The notes: generated by a model not told the origin, from the sequence alone. Counted from the stretch's first letter, positions 37,798 through 47,612 are shown. The stretch: DNA of 64,000 bases from Oscillospiraceae bacterium (GCA_015064085.1 SVSX01000002.1:28829-92828); one strand, 5' to 3'. Numbers and translations are program-made.

Positions 37798-39507
37798 ATG
37801 ATTGAGATCAAAAGAATGATAGCGGCGGCAATAGCCGATAAGATCCGAATGATAAATGAAAACTCGGGTCTTGACGCAGCGGCAGTTTTTGAGATGCTGG
37901 AATATCCCCCCGACACAAAGATGGGCGACCTCGCGCTGCCTTGCTTTAAGCTTAGCAAGAGTCTGCGCCGCTCTCCCGTGCAGATAGCCGAGACTATCGC
38001 GGAGGGCTTCGAGCTTCGCGGAGTTGCCGAGGCAAGTGCCGTGAACGGATATTTAAATATCAGAATATCGAACGATTATCTCGCGGAGAAAATACTGCCC
38101 GAGATACTCGAAAAGAAGGAAAAATATGGTGCGCCCGACCTCGGTGAGGGGAAGACAGTCGTGCTCGACTACTGCTCTCCTAACCTGGCAAAGCCGTTTC
38201 ATATCGGACACTTGGGAACTACTGTGATCGGACATTCGTTGAAAAAGCTGCACGAGTTCGCGGGTTACAAGTGTGTTGGTATCAATTATGTCGGTGACTG
38301 GGGTACTCAGTTCGGCAAGATGATGGTTGCCTACAAGAAGTGGGGCGACAAAAAAACAGTAGAAGAGGGCGGAGTAGATGCTCTCGTGGACCTCTATGTT
38401 CGCATAAATAACGCAATTTCCGACGATCCCTCTTTAGCGGATGAGGCAAGAGCCGAATTTTGCAAAATGGAGCAGGGTGATGAGGAAAATCTGGCTCTGT
38501 GGCGTTGGTTGGTTGAGAAATCTCTCAAAGCTAACGATGAGACACTCAAGCAGCTCGACGTAAGTTTTGATAGCTATAAGGGTGAGTCCGCATATACCGA
38601 GCTTATGCCCGCTCAGGTGCAGAAGCTTCGCGATTGCAACCTTCTTAAAATTGACGACGGAGCGTCCATAGTCGATCTCGAAAAATACGGAATGCCGCCC
38701 TGTCTGATCCTTAAGAGAGACGGTTCGTCGCTCTATCCTACCCGTGATATTGCGGCGGCTGTTGACCGTATGGATATGTATAACTTTGAAAAATGTATCT
38801 ACGTTACCTCAAATCAGCAGATTTTACATTTCCAGCAGTGGTTCAAGGTGGTAGAGCTTATGGGCTACGATTGGTACGATAAGCTTGTCCACGTTCCTTA
38901 CGGAACTGTTTCGCTCAACGGAGCGAAGCTCGCTACGAGAACGGGCAACGTGGTGCTCCTCAAGGACCTCTTTGCGGCGGCGATCGATAAATCGAGGAGC
39001 ATAATGGAGGAGAAGAACCCCGACCTTCGCGGAAGAGACGATATCGCCGAGGCTGTGGGCGTCGGAGCAATAGTCTTCTATTACCTCTTCAATAACAGGA
39101 TCAAGGACATCAATTTCAACCTCGAGGACGCGCTCAGCTTTGAGGGCAACACAGGTCCTTACGTTCAGTATACCTACGCCCGTACCTGCTCGATACTTGA
39201 GAAGGTAAAGGAGAGCTACGGCGGCAAGGTTGTAATAAGCTGTGACGAGGAGTCCGCGCTTTTAAAGACCCTCAGCCAATACGAGGAGAGAGTGAGAAAT
39301 GCCATAAGGGATTACGAGCCCTCGGTCATTGCCCGCTTTATTCTCGACGTTGCCTTCGCGTACAATAAATTTTATCATAACTGCCAGATACTTTCGGCAG
39401 AGGACGAAAATGTAAGAGGCACAAGAATATTGCTCACAGAGGCAACGAAGAACGTTCTCGGAAGCGCCTTCTCGCTTATATGCCTTAAGAAAACAGAAAG
39501 AATATAA
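37798..39507 (+). CDS. argS: Arginyl-tRNA synthetase
   Basis: DYCSPNLAKPFHIGHLGTTVIG, NYVGDWGTQFGKM, TRTGNVVLLKDL. Confidence 0.97.
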   Translation: MIEIKRMIAAAIADKIRMINENSGLDAAAVFEMLEYPPDTKMGDLALPCFKLSKSLRRSPVQIAETIAEGFELRGVAEASAVNGYLNIRISNDYLAEKILPEILEKKEKYGAPDLGEGKTVVLDYCSPNLAKPFHIGHLGTTVIGHSLKKLHEFAGYKCVGINYVGDWGTQFGKMMVAYKKWGDKKTVEEGGVDALVDLYVRINNAISDDPSLADEARAEFCKMEQGDEENLALWRWLVEKSLKANDETLKQLDVSFDSYKGESAYTELMPAQVQKLRDCNLLKIDDGASIVDLEKYGMPPCLILKRDGSSLYPTRDIAAAVDRMDMYNFEKCIYVTSNQQILHFQQWFKVVELMGYDWYDKLVHVPYGTVSLNGAKLATRTGNVVLLKDLFAAAIDKSRSIMEEKNPDLRGRDDIAEAVGVGAIVFYYLFNNRIKDINFNLEDALSFEGNTGPYVQYTYARTCSILEKVKESYGGKVVISCDEESALLKTLSQYEERVRNAIRDYEPSVIARFILDVAFAYNKFYHNCQILSAEDENVRGTRILLTEATKNVLGSAFSLICLKKTERI

Positions 39508-39533
39508 CGTACAATTTGAAAGGAAGATAAATT

Positions 39534-40265
39534 ATGTCAGGACATAGCAAATGGGCTAATATCAAGCACAAAAAGGAAAAGACCGACGCTCAGAGAGCGA
39601 AGATCTTCACAAAGATCGGTAAGGAGATCTCTATCGCCGTTAAGGAGGGGGGCGGAGACCCTAACTCCAACTCAAAGCTCCGCGACCTTATCCAGAAGGC
39701 AAAGTCGAACAACGTGCCTAACGATAATATCGAGCGTATCATAAAGAAGGCTCAGGGAAGCACCTCCGAGACCTATGAGGAGGTAGTTTACGAGGGATAC
39801 GGTCCTGCGGGAATTGCGGTTATCGTTGAGACGACAACAGATAACAGAAACCGTACCGCGGGTAACGTTCGCTCCTATTTCTCAAAATATCACGGAAATC
39901 TCGGTCAGGTAGGCTGCGTAGGCTACCTCTTCGCAGACAAGGGCGTTATCGTTATCTCTAACGAGGACGGCGACGTTGATGAGGATAAGCTTATGGAGGT
40001 CGCTCTCGAGGCAGGGGCTGAGGACTTCTCGGCAGAGGATGATATCTTTGAGATATACACCGAGCCCGACGATCTTTATGCTGTAAAGGAGTCTCTTGAG
40101 GCTGAGGGCTACGAGATAGCATCGGCTGAAAAGACCAAGATCGCGTCTAACTACGTTACACTTGAGGGCGAGGAGGATATCAAGTTTATGAATCTCCTTA
40201 TAGAGCACCTCGAGGACGATGACGACGTAATGAACGTTTACCACAACTGGGAAAACTGCGACTGA
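39534..40265 (+). CDS. yebC: YebC/PmpR family transcriptional regulator
   Basis: MSGHSKWANIKHKKEKTDAQRAKIFTKIGKEI. Confidence 0.97.
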   Translation: MSGHSKWANIKHKKEKTDAQRAKIFTKIGKEISIAVKEGGGDPNSNSKLRDLIQKAKSNNVPNDNIERIIKKAQGSTSETYEEVVYEGYGPAGIAVIVETTTDNRNRTAGNVRSYFSKYHGNLGQVGCVGYLFADKGVIVISNEDGDVDEDKLMEVALEAGAEDFSAEDDIFEIYTEPDDLYAVKESLEAEGYEIASAEKTKIASNYVTLEGEEDIKFMNLLIEHLEDDDDVMNVYHNWENCD

Positions 40266-40286
40266 TAAAAAAGGGTAGGGGCTTTT

Positions 40287-41708
40287 ATGAGCAGATATAA
40301 AAAGCTTATATCCAATACCCTTATTTTAGGGGCAGGGACGTTCGCCTCAAAGGTGATAGTCCTTCTGATGATGCCCTTTTACACACTGATCCTCTCACCC
40401 GAGGAGTTCGGTATTGCCGACCTTGTGGCGCAGACGGCGAATATGCTGATACCGATAGCCTGTATCGGCATATGCGAGGGACTTTTCAGATTTGCCCTCG
40501 ACTGCGAGGACAAGAAAAAGGTATTTACCACGGGCATCTCTGTCCTCTGCGTGGGAAGCGCGGCGCTTATCGCACTCATATGGATACTCAACGTCTTCGA
40601 GGATTTCAGGGGATACGTTCCTCTTATTGCCGCCTACGTTATATGCGCCAATTTTCATTCGGCGTGCGCTCAGTATATAAGAGCGCAGGGAAGGACTACT
40701 CTGTTTGCCCTGCAGGGAATAATCAACACGGCGCTCACCGTGGTGCTGAATATTCTCTTTCTCGCGGTATTCCGCATAGGCGCTTACGGATACGTCCTCT
40801 CGGTAGTGCTCGGAGACCTTACGGTAACCATTCTGCTTGTATTCGCCGCAAGGCTTTACAGAGATTTTTCTCTCAAAAACTTTTCACGCGTGACCCTTTC
40901 GGAAATGCTGAAATTCAGCATACCTTATATTCCGACCACGATGCTCTGGCTGATAATTTCGGTGTCGGACAGATATATCGTGAGAGCCTTCTGTGGTATC
41001 GATGAGACGGGGCTTTACGCCGCATCATATAAGATACCCACGCTGCTTACCTTAGTTTGCGGAGTCTTTATTGAGGCTTGGCAGTTTTCGGCGGTGAAGG
41101 ACGTGGACGGTAAGGAAAGATCGGATTTCTTCGGAAAGGTTTTCGGGGCATATCTCGGACTTATCTTCCTCGGCGCTTCGGTCCTTATCGGCGGAAGCAG
41201 GATCTTTACCGATCTTCTTATGTCGGACAGCTATAGCGAGTCCTGGAGGTTTGTGCCGATCCTTGTGGTGGCGACGGTATTTTCGACCCTCGTTTCCTTT
41301 ATGGGAAGCGTTTACTTCGTTGAAAAGAAGAGTATCTTGTCTATGCTGACAGCGCTTATGGGAGCTGTTATCAACGTGGCGCTGAATTTAATTATGATAC
41401 CGGACCACGGGGCAATGGGCGCTGCGGTGGCGACGCTTATCAGCTATTTCGCCGTCTATGCCTTGAGGGCATACGATACGGGAAGATATGTGAAATTCAA
41501 GCTCCATACCCCTCTTCTCACGGTGAACCTTATTCTGATAGCTCTTCAGATAGGTCTGCTTTTCTATACGGGAGAGAGATGGCTGCTCTCACAGATAGTG
41601 ATGGTTGCCCTTATCGGCGCGGTGAATATTAAGGGACTTTTGTCGACTGCGAAGGAATTTTTGTCGTTTTTACCTTTCGGAAGAAAAAATAAAGAAAAAA
41701 ACATCTGA
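40287..41708 (+). CDS. Polysaccharide biosynthesis flippase (Wzx/MOP superfamily)
   Basis: SNTLILGAGTFASKVIVLLMMPFYTLILSPEEFGIADL; multi-TM. Confidence 0.9.
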   Translation: MSRYKKLISNTLILGAGTFASKVIVLLMMPFYTLILSPEEFGIADLVAQTANMLIPIACIGICEGLFRFALDCEDKKKVFTTGISVLCVGSAALIALIWILNVFEDFRGYVPLIAAYVICANFHSACAQYIRAQGRTTLFALQGIINTALTVVLNILFLAVFRIGAYGYVLSVVLGDLTVTILLVFAARLYRDFSLKNFSRVTLSEMLKFSIPYIPTTMLWLIISVSDRYIVRAFCGIDETGLYAASYKIPTLLTLVCGVFIEAWQFSAVKDVDGKERSDFFGKVFGAYLGLIFLGASVLIGGSRIFTDLLMSDSYSESWRFVPILVVATVFSTLVSFMGSVYFVEKKSILSMLTALMGAVINVALNLIMIPDHGAMGAAVATLISYFAVYALRAYDTGRYVKFKLHTPLLTVNLILIALQIGLLFYTGERWLLSQIVMVALIGAVNIKGLLSTAKEFLSFLPFGRKNKEKNI

Positions 41709-41757
41709 TTTTCCAAAAAAATTGCAAAAAGGTATTGCAATTTGAAATCGGATGTGA

Positions 41758-41840
41758 TATAATATTGCACGATGTGCGAAAAAACACAAGAACAAGGGCA
41801 GTCCGCTGCGTAGCTCTGCATGAATGCCCGGATTATTAAG
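41758..41840 (+). ncRNA. Possible ribosomal protein L19 leader (5' UTR)
   Basis: Between tataat (41758-41763) and the rplS SD; closing stem gggca (41796-41800) / tgccc (41825-41829) immediately before ggattattaaggagg. Confidence 0.35.
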
Positions 41841-41852
41841 GAGGACTGAAAA

Positions 41853-42194
41853 ATGGATTTGATTCAGGCTTTTACAAACGAGCAGCTTAAGACGGAAGTT
41901 CCCGTGATCAACATTGGTGACACCATTCGTGTTCACAACAGAATCAAAGAGGGAAACCGCGAGAGAATTCAGATGTTTGAGGGAACAGTTATCGCAAAGC
42001 ATGGCGGTGGCATCTCCGAGACCTTCACTGTAAGACGTGTTTCTTATGGTTGCGGCGTTGAGAAGACATTCCCGATCCACTCTCCCAACGTTGTTAAGGT
42101 AGACATTATCCGCGTTGGTAAGGTTAGAAGAGCTAAGCTCTACTATCTCCGCGACAGAGTCGGTAAGGCATCCAAGGTTAAAGAAAAGATATAA
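41853..42194 (+). CDS. rplS: 50S ribosomal protein L19
   Basis: [54 protein letters not shown]. Confidence 0.98.
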   Translation: MDLIQAFTNEQLKTEVPVINIGDTIRVHNRIKEGNRERIQMFEGTVIAKHGGGISETFTVRRVSYGCGVEKTFPIHSPNVVKVDIIRVGKVRRAKLYYLRDRVGKASKVKEKI

Positions 42195-42203
42195 TTTCTT
42201 TAA

Positions 42204-42252
42204 GAAAAGATACTGCTCGAGGCTTAAGGGCTTCGGGCAGATCTTTTTTTGA
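42204..42252 (+). terminator. Terminator after rplS
   Basis: ctgctcgaggcttaagggcttcgggcagatcttttttt. Confidence 0.75.
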
Positions 42253-42403
42253 TTTGTACCGAAAAATTCTCTTCGGATAAAATTGAATAAATTTTCGGTA
42301 TTTATAAGCCTAAAAAAGAAAAAAAGAGGTTTACAACACCGAAAAAAACAATTATAATGTAGATGTACAGATATTGCTGTCTCTATTGAAAGGGGGAAAA
42401 GCT

Positions 42404-43294
42404 TTGAGGACCTACCTTCGGCACAGAATATGGAACGTGCTCGATATAAGAGAGCTTATCGCACTCGAGTATCTCGACTTTGAGGGGAAATACAAAAATT
42501 ACTCCGAGCAGCACGATTTCTGGGAGCTGTGCTACCTTTTTGACGGCGAAATAACCGTTTCTCTTGGCGATGAGAGTCGTGATCTGTCTGCGGGAGAGCT
42601 TTTGCTCATCGATCCCGACAGAAGACATTCCTACGATTCATCGAAGGGAAATCTTTCCTCTGCGTTCGTTGTCTGCTTTGAGAGCTCTTCACAGGCTCTT
42701 CGCGCGCTTGCGGGGAAAGTTTTTTCGCACAGCGATCTTGCCGCGGCTTGCATGAGGGATATCGTAGACGAGAGCGCAGGCACGTTCAAAATGAACGACG
42801 AAGAGCATCTTGAGGCACTATCCGAGCCTAATTTCGGAGGACAGCAGATCATAATGCTTCGACTCGAGCATTTGCTGATCGGACTTCTGCGCGACGTTTC
42901 GTCGCAAAAGAATTCTGAGGTGGTTTTTCTTAAGGATGAAAATTTCTATTCCGATCTTTCAAAAGCAATAATAAAGTTTTTTGAGGAGCATATCAGAGAG
43001 GAGCTCTCACTTGACGACGTTTGCAGAAAGATGAATTACTCGCGCTCTTTTCTCTGTAAGACCTTTAAGCATCATACCGGAGAGACGATCATGGGATGCT
43101 TTAACAGAATGAAGGTCGAGGAGGCAGCGAGACTGCTCAAGGAGACAGAGTGGAGCGTTTCCGATGTCGCGCATTGTCTCGGATATGGCGAGGCGAAGCA
43201 TTTTGGAGAGCTGTTTAAAAGATATATGGGAATGTCACCTGCAAAATACAGAAAAATGGGGGGAAAAGAATATGATATCAACCGTTTGCGGTGA
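42404..43294 (+). CDS. AraC-family transcriptional regulator of the PTE/M24/ASRT unit
   Basis: LSLDDVCRKMNYSRSFLCKTFKHHTGETIMGCFNRMKVEEAARLLKETEWSVSDVAHCLGYGEAKHFGELFKRYMGMSPAKYRK; TTG start with gaaaggggg SD. Confidence 0.88.
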   Translation: MRTYLRHRIWNVLDIRELIALEYLDFEGKYKNYSEQHDFWELCYLFDGEITVSLGDESRDLSAGELLLIDPDRRHSYDSSKGNLSSAFVVCFESSSQALRALAGKVFSHSDLAAACMRDIVDESAGTFKMNDEEHLEALSEPNFGGQQIIMLRLEHLLIGLLRDVSSQKNSEVVFLKDENFYSDLSKAIIKFFEEHIREELSLDDVCRKMNYSRSFLCKTFKHHTGETIMGCFNRMKVEEAARLLKETEWSVSDVAHCLGYGEAKHFGELFKRYMGMSPAKYRKMGGKEYDINRLR

Positions 43295-44279
43295 GATAAA
43301 CGCACGCGATATAGGGATCGCGTCATCGCACGAACATATTTTCATTGATATGAGAAATTGCGTGGAGCTAACGGGACACGAGCCGCCGATCTTTTACGAG
43401 GCATTGAATACCGAAAACCGCGCAGAGGTATTTTCAGATCCTTATGCCATACTTGATAATGCCTTGCTTGAGGGCGTAGACGATGCCGTCGATGAGGTCC
43501 TCGATTTCAAAAAATGGGGAGGGCAGACTATAGTGGATTGCACACCCGACGAGATAGGACGCGACCCGCTTCTTCTCAAGGAGGTATCTGAGAGGACGGG
43601 GGTAAACATCATCGTTGGCTGCGGACATTACTACCACAAGGCACACTATCCCTACGTAAAGGACGCGAGCGTAGATCAGCTTGCCGAGGAGATGAGGAGA
43701 GATATCCTCGTTGGTATCAGAGACACGGGAATAAAGGCAGGACTTATCGGAGAGATAGGTACAAGCGCTGTTATGAGCGAGGATGAAAAGAAGGTGCTCA
43801 GGGCGGCGGGTATCGTTGCGGCGGAGACCGGAAAGGCGGTTCACGTTCACACCGACCTTTATACCGAAAACGGATATGAGGTTATAGATATACTCACTTC
43901 CGAGGGAATGTCCTCGGAGAAGATATGCATTGACCATATAGACGTTTTGCTTCGTCCCGATTACGTCAAGGCTTTGCTTGACAGAGGCGTTTACGTCGAG
44001 TTTGACAATTTCGGCAAGGAATTTTACGTCTCCGCGGAGAGAAGATTTGCATACGACCTTGAGAGGATCGAGATGCTCAAGCAGCTCTTTGATCTCGGAT
44101 ACAAGAATAAAATACTTGTATGTAACGATATATGCCTTAAGACTATGTGGAGAAAATTCGGCGGACTCGGATATTCGCATATACTTCGCACGGTCAGAAA
44201 AATGGCAGCTGACGCGGGTATTTCCGATGAGGATTATATGGCGCTGCTTAGCGATAACGTGAGAAACTTTTTAATCTAA
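43272..44279 (+). CDS. Phosphotriesterase-family (Php-like) metal-dependent hydrolase
   Basis: SSHEHIFIDM, VDCTPDEIGRDPLLLKEVSERTGVNIIVGCGHYYH, GLIGEIGTS, AVHVHTDLY, ICIDHID, LVCNDI; overlaps araC by 23 bp. Confidence 0.9.
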   Translation: MISTVCGEINARDIGIASSHEHIFIDMRNCVELTGHEPPIFYEALNTENRAEVFSDPYAILDNALLEGVDDAVDEVLDFKKWGGQTIVDCTPDEIGRDPLLLKEVSERTGVNIIVGCGHYYHKAHYPYVKDASVDQLAEEMRRDILVGIRDTGIKAGLIGEIGTSAVMSEDEKKVLRAAGIVAAETGKAVHVHTDLYTENGYEVIDILTSEGMSSEKICIDHIDVLLRPDYVKALLDRGVYVEFDNFGKEFYVSAERRFAYDLERIEMLKQLFDLGYKNKILVCNDICLKTMWRKFGGLGYSHILRTVRKMAADAGISDEDYMALLSDNVRNFLI

Positions 44280-44299
44280 AAAATATAAGGAGAAAAACT

Positions 44300-45493
44300 A
44301 TGAATTATCCAAAGATTGAAGCTAACGAGTACCTTGTGAGAGTAAACGCTCTCAGAGAAAAAATGGCAGAGGCGGGAGTTGACCTTGTTGTCGGCTTCTC
44401 GAACCTGCTTGAGATAGCCATCGTGCGCTATTATTGCGGATTTGCTCCCGTAAATGAGAGCGCGGCTATCGTGATCCCCGCTGACGGTGAGGTCGTTGTC
44501 TGCAGCGGTCAGGCTTCCTACGACTACTGCCTCGTGCAGAACAAGCTTCCCGAAAGCCGCATCGCGATACTCCCCGAGATAGGAGAGGTCAGCGGATTTG
44601 AATACGACACAGAAGGTCAGCTTGACTTTGCAGAGCTTTTTGCAAGTATCAAGGCAGAGCATCCCAATGTCAAGAAGATAGGCTTTATCGGAAGACTTAT
44701 ATTCCCTGCGATCATTATGAATAAGCTCAAGCAGGTATTCTTTGACGCCGAGATAGTTGATTTTGATGACGTACATTACGAGCAGCGTATCCGCAAGAGT
44801 CCCGCCGAGATCGAGGTGCTTAAGACAAACTGGCAGATGGTATCCGAAATGTTTGAGAACGTTGTTCCGAGAATTGAGATCGGAATGACAGAGCGCTTTA
44901 TCGAGGGTATGTTTGAAGCCGAGATGATGAAGCTTGGCGCAGAGAGCTACGTTCAGGCATTTGCGCCGATGATAGCTACAGGTCCTGAAAATTCTTACAT
45001 CAGTATGTGCAGAAATACGCTCAGACAGATAGGTGAGAGCGAGATAATAAATATCGGTGCGGGCGTTTGCTACGAGGGCTATAACGGAATTATCTGCTCA
45101 CCGCTCGTGCTTGGCGAGATCCCCGATAAGATACGTGACGCCGTCAAGTGCGCTTACGATGCGCTGAATTACGCATCCGATAAGATGAAGGCGGGAACTC
45201 CTTGTGACGTCGTGCTTAATGCATACACCGATTATCTCACAAAATACGGATACATAGATTACTGTCCCTACGGAAGTCTTCACAGCACGGGTATGCTCGA
45301 GTGCGAAGCACCCACATTTACCGTTGGGAATAAGAGGATCATCGAAGAGGGTATGGCGATCTGTATCGACGCGTATTTCAAGGGTATGGAATGGGGCTCG
45401 TTCCGCATTGAGGACTGCTACCTCATAACGAAGGACGGCGCAAAGCGCATGACTACCTACAATGATAAGGCAATACCTAAGATATTTATGTGA
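44300..45493 (+). CDS. M24-family (aminopeptidase P/creatinase fold) protein with altered metal ligands
   Basis: Creatinase_N + M24 layout: RVNALREKMAEAGVDLVV...YEQRIRKSPAEIEVLKTNWQMVSEM...INIGAGVCYEGYNGIICSP...GSLHSTGMLECEAP...EEGMAICIDAYF...FRIEDCYLIT. Confidence 0.88.
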   Translation: MNYPKIEANEYLVRVNALREKMAEAGVDLVVGFSNLLEIAIVRYYCGFAPVNESAAIVIPADGEVVVCSGQASYDYCLVQNKLPESRIAILPEIGEVSGFEYDTEGQLDFAELFASIKAEHPNVKKIGFIGRLIFPAIIMNKLKQVFFDAEIVDFDDVHYEQRIRKSPAEIEVLKTNWQMVSEMFENVVPRIEIGMTERFIEGMFEAEMMKLGAESYVQAFAPMIATGPENSYISMCRNTLRQIGESEIINIGAGVCYEGYNGIICSPLVLGEIPDKIRDAVKCAYDALNYASDKMKAGTPCDVVLNAYTDYLTKYGYIDYCPYGSLHSTGMLECEAPTFTVGNKRIIEEGMAICIDAYFKGMEWGSFRIEDCYLITKDGAKRMTTYNDKAIPKIFM

Positions 45494-45501
45494 GGTGCGT
45501 G

Positions 45502-45870
45502 ATGGAGAAGGGAAAAAAGAATTGGGTCTTTTGTGACGGATATCTTCCTCCTCACGGAAACGATCCTGAGTTTGAGGGTCACGAGGCACTTATGCTGACA
45601 AATCTTAACACAGATAAGACCAAGATTGAGCTTGTCTTTGTTTTTGAGGACAGAGAGCCTGTCGGAGAGATATATGTTGAGCTTGACGGAATGAGAACGA
45701 CCTGCATCCGTCTTGATAAGCCACTCGGAGAAAAGAAATTTATGCTTGGAGAGGCAGTGCAGTATACTGTTTGGGTCAAGAGCGAGCTGCCTATATGCGC
45801 TTGCTTCGGTAGACTTGATGTAAGACAGACAAATATGGCGTACTACAGCGTAGAGGGATATTCCTTCTGA
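45502..45870 (+). CDS. Sensory rhodopsin transducer (ASRT) family small-molecule-binding protein
   Basis: GKKNWVFCDGYLPPHGNDPEFEGHEALMLTNLNTDKTKIELVFVFEDREPVGEIYVELDGMRTTCIRLDKPLG...RLDVRQTNMAYYSVEGYSF matches the remembered ASRT pattern (W.ia.GyiPp...H E...LN....A.v.i.....d.ePvg......aRrt...r......R.D.RQ). Confidence 0.88.
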   Translation: MEKGKKNWVFCDGYLPPHGNDPEFEGHEALMLTNLNTDKTKIELVFVFEDREPVGEIYVELDGMRTTCIRLDKPLGEKKFMLGEAVQYTVWVKSELPICACFGRLDVRQTNMAYYSVEGYSF

Positions 45871-45883
45871 TAAATACAAAAAT

Positions 45884-45982
45884 GGGCTGTCGCATTTAGC
45901 GCAGAACAAAAATACACTAAAAAATGATAAGCGAAAAACCGCTCTCACCGTCAAAAATGCGACGGCGGGGCGGTTTTTTGAT
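45884..45982 (+). terminator. Long hairpin element / terminator
   Basis: GCTGTCGCATTT (45886-45897) pairs with AAATGCGACGGC (45955-45966), followed by gcggttttttg. Confidence 0.6.
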
Positions 45983-45990
45983 AGAATTTC

Positions 45991-47364
45991 TTATGAATTT
46001 AAATTTTTATTTTTATAGAATATTTCTTTTCTTTCCTTGAAAACTGTTACAAGCTCAACGGTGAGAAGTGTGATTATCGTCACCGATTGGAGTATAAAGT
46101 TTATTCCGAAGACAAGGGGGGTTATAAAGAGGATGTTGAAGGAAACGAAATAGTATATCCGTTTTTTCATAGAAAGCTCGGTGAAGCGCCTGATGTATTC
46201 AAGGAAGGGGATCACCGCGAAGATTATCGTGTAGAAATAAGAAATGGTGGGAATGAGTGTTACCACGCCGAAGCAGATAATATACCTTGAAAGATCCTTC
46301 TTTGTTACGATCGCGGTGTAGGTGCTCAGAAGGAAGGTGACGACCATAAGAGCCATACTCAATACCTTGTATATCGCGGAGGTGTCCGAGATAGAGGGGA
46401 CAATAAGATGGAGGAGCTTATAGAGCTGAGCCGAGATCGAAATATTGTTCGTTCCAAGGAGTCTGTCCTCGCTGGAAGCAAAATCGCCCAGATGCTCAAG
46501 GAAGGGCGTCACGTTGTCAAGTCCGTTCTTGAAGAAGAAGAAGGAGAGCCAGAATATCGCCACAAAGTAGATCGCCACACGGATCGAGGCGAGTATCTTT
46601 TTGTCCTTAAGCAGGAAAACACCGAAGAAAAGAGGGTATATCTTTATTGCTCCCGCCATAGCGAGGCAGAAATAGGATATCTCACGCAGAACGGGATTTT
46701 CGCTTCTTCTCAGAAGGAGAAACGCAACAAGAAAGATAAGCGCGAAGTATATTGTGTTTCCTCGCATTACAGTGAAGACAAAGGGGGCGCTGAGCAGAAT
46801 TATAGAGCCGAGAGTGAAGGTGTCCTTTCCTCGAATGCCGAAAAGACGGGACGTGAGAAGGATCACGAGGATCGAGCAGATAAGGAAAAAGAGGATTATC
46901 GCAATCCAGAACTGAGGATAAACAATGATCTCCGCCGTCAGCTCGTCCGCTGTCAGCTCACTGCTTCTGTACATAGCGAAAACGTCCTTGCATATGAGGG
47001 CGAAGGGGTAGAGTATCGCTATGGCAATAGGGGGATATGAGGAGTCACCCACAACGTAGGGGCTTTCCTCAAGGGAGAAATCCATTATCACCACAAAATC
47101 CGAGAAGATTCCGAGAAGCCAATCAAACTTACTGACTCCGTTGTAAAGCGACGCGTAGGCATAAACGTAATAGAGAATAACGGCAACCGTCGCAAAAAAT
47201 GTGGTGAAGCTTATTATTTTAAAAAATGAATCAAAAATTCTTCTGTTTGAAGCGTTAAAAACTATTTTTCCGTCGTCTGACAACGGCGGAGTCGGTGCTG
47301 CATCCTCCTTTCCAAAGAAGGAAAGGAGCTGTTTTTTTGCTTTTTCCAGCATAGCTGCCTCCAA
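45991..47364 (-). CDS. GT87-like (DUF2029) membrane glycosyltransferase
   Basis: YPPIAIAILYPFALICKDVF, FLLLRRSENPVLREISYFCLAMAGAIKIYPLFFGVFLLKDKK. Confidence 0.8.
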   Translation of the reverse strand: MEAAMLEKAKKQLLSFFGKEDAAPTPPLSDDGKIVFNASNRRIFDSFFKIISFTTFFATVAVILYYVYAYASLYNGVSKFDWLLGIFSDFVVIMDFSLEESPYVVGDSSYPPIAIAILYPFALICKDVFAMYRSSELTADELTAEIIVYPQFWIAIILFFLICSILVILLTSRLFGIRGKDTFTLGSIILLSAPFVFTVMRGNTIYFALIFLVAFLLLRRSENPVLREISYFCLAMAGAIKIYPLFFGVFLLKDKKILASIRVAIYFVAIFWLSFFFFKNGLDNVTPFLEHLGDFASSEDRLLGTNNISISAQLYKLLHLIVPSISDTSAIYKVLSMALMVVTFLLSTYTAIVTKKDLSRYIICFGVVTLIPTISYFYTIIFAVIPFLEYIRRFTELSMKKRIYYFVSFNILFITPLVFGINFILQSVTIITLLTVELVTVFKERKEIFYKNKNLNS

Positions 47365-47612
47365 ATTCAGGGCAAATTTAGGATATTTATAGGTTGCCCC
47401 TTAGAATAATTATACCACAACCCTTAAAAAGTGTCAACTATTTGTGGATTATTTTGGTCTTTATAAAAAAATCTTTATAAATTCGGGAAGCAAAATGACA
47501 AAAAAGCGTTTTTTTGCTCAAAAAAAGAAAAAATAAAGTAAAAAATCAACTTTGCTTATATACAAAACGAAGAAAATGTGGTACAATTAAGTGATATATT
47601 TTTTACGAAGGA

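Noticed and set aside
40472-41005. 177-aa plus ORF
   Set aside because: Out-of-frame within the flippase gene.
46408-47040. 210-aa plus-strand ORF rich in E/K/R
   Set aside because: Antisense to the GT87-like membrane protein; the charged composition is the expected complement of hydrophobic codons.
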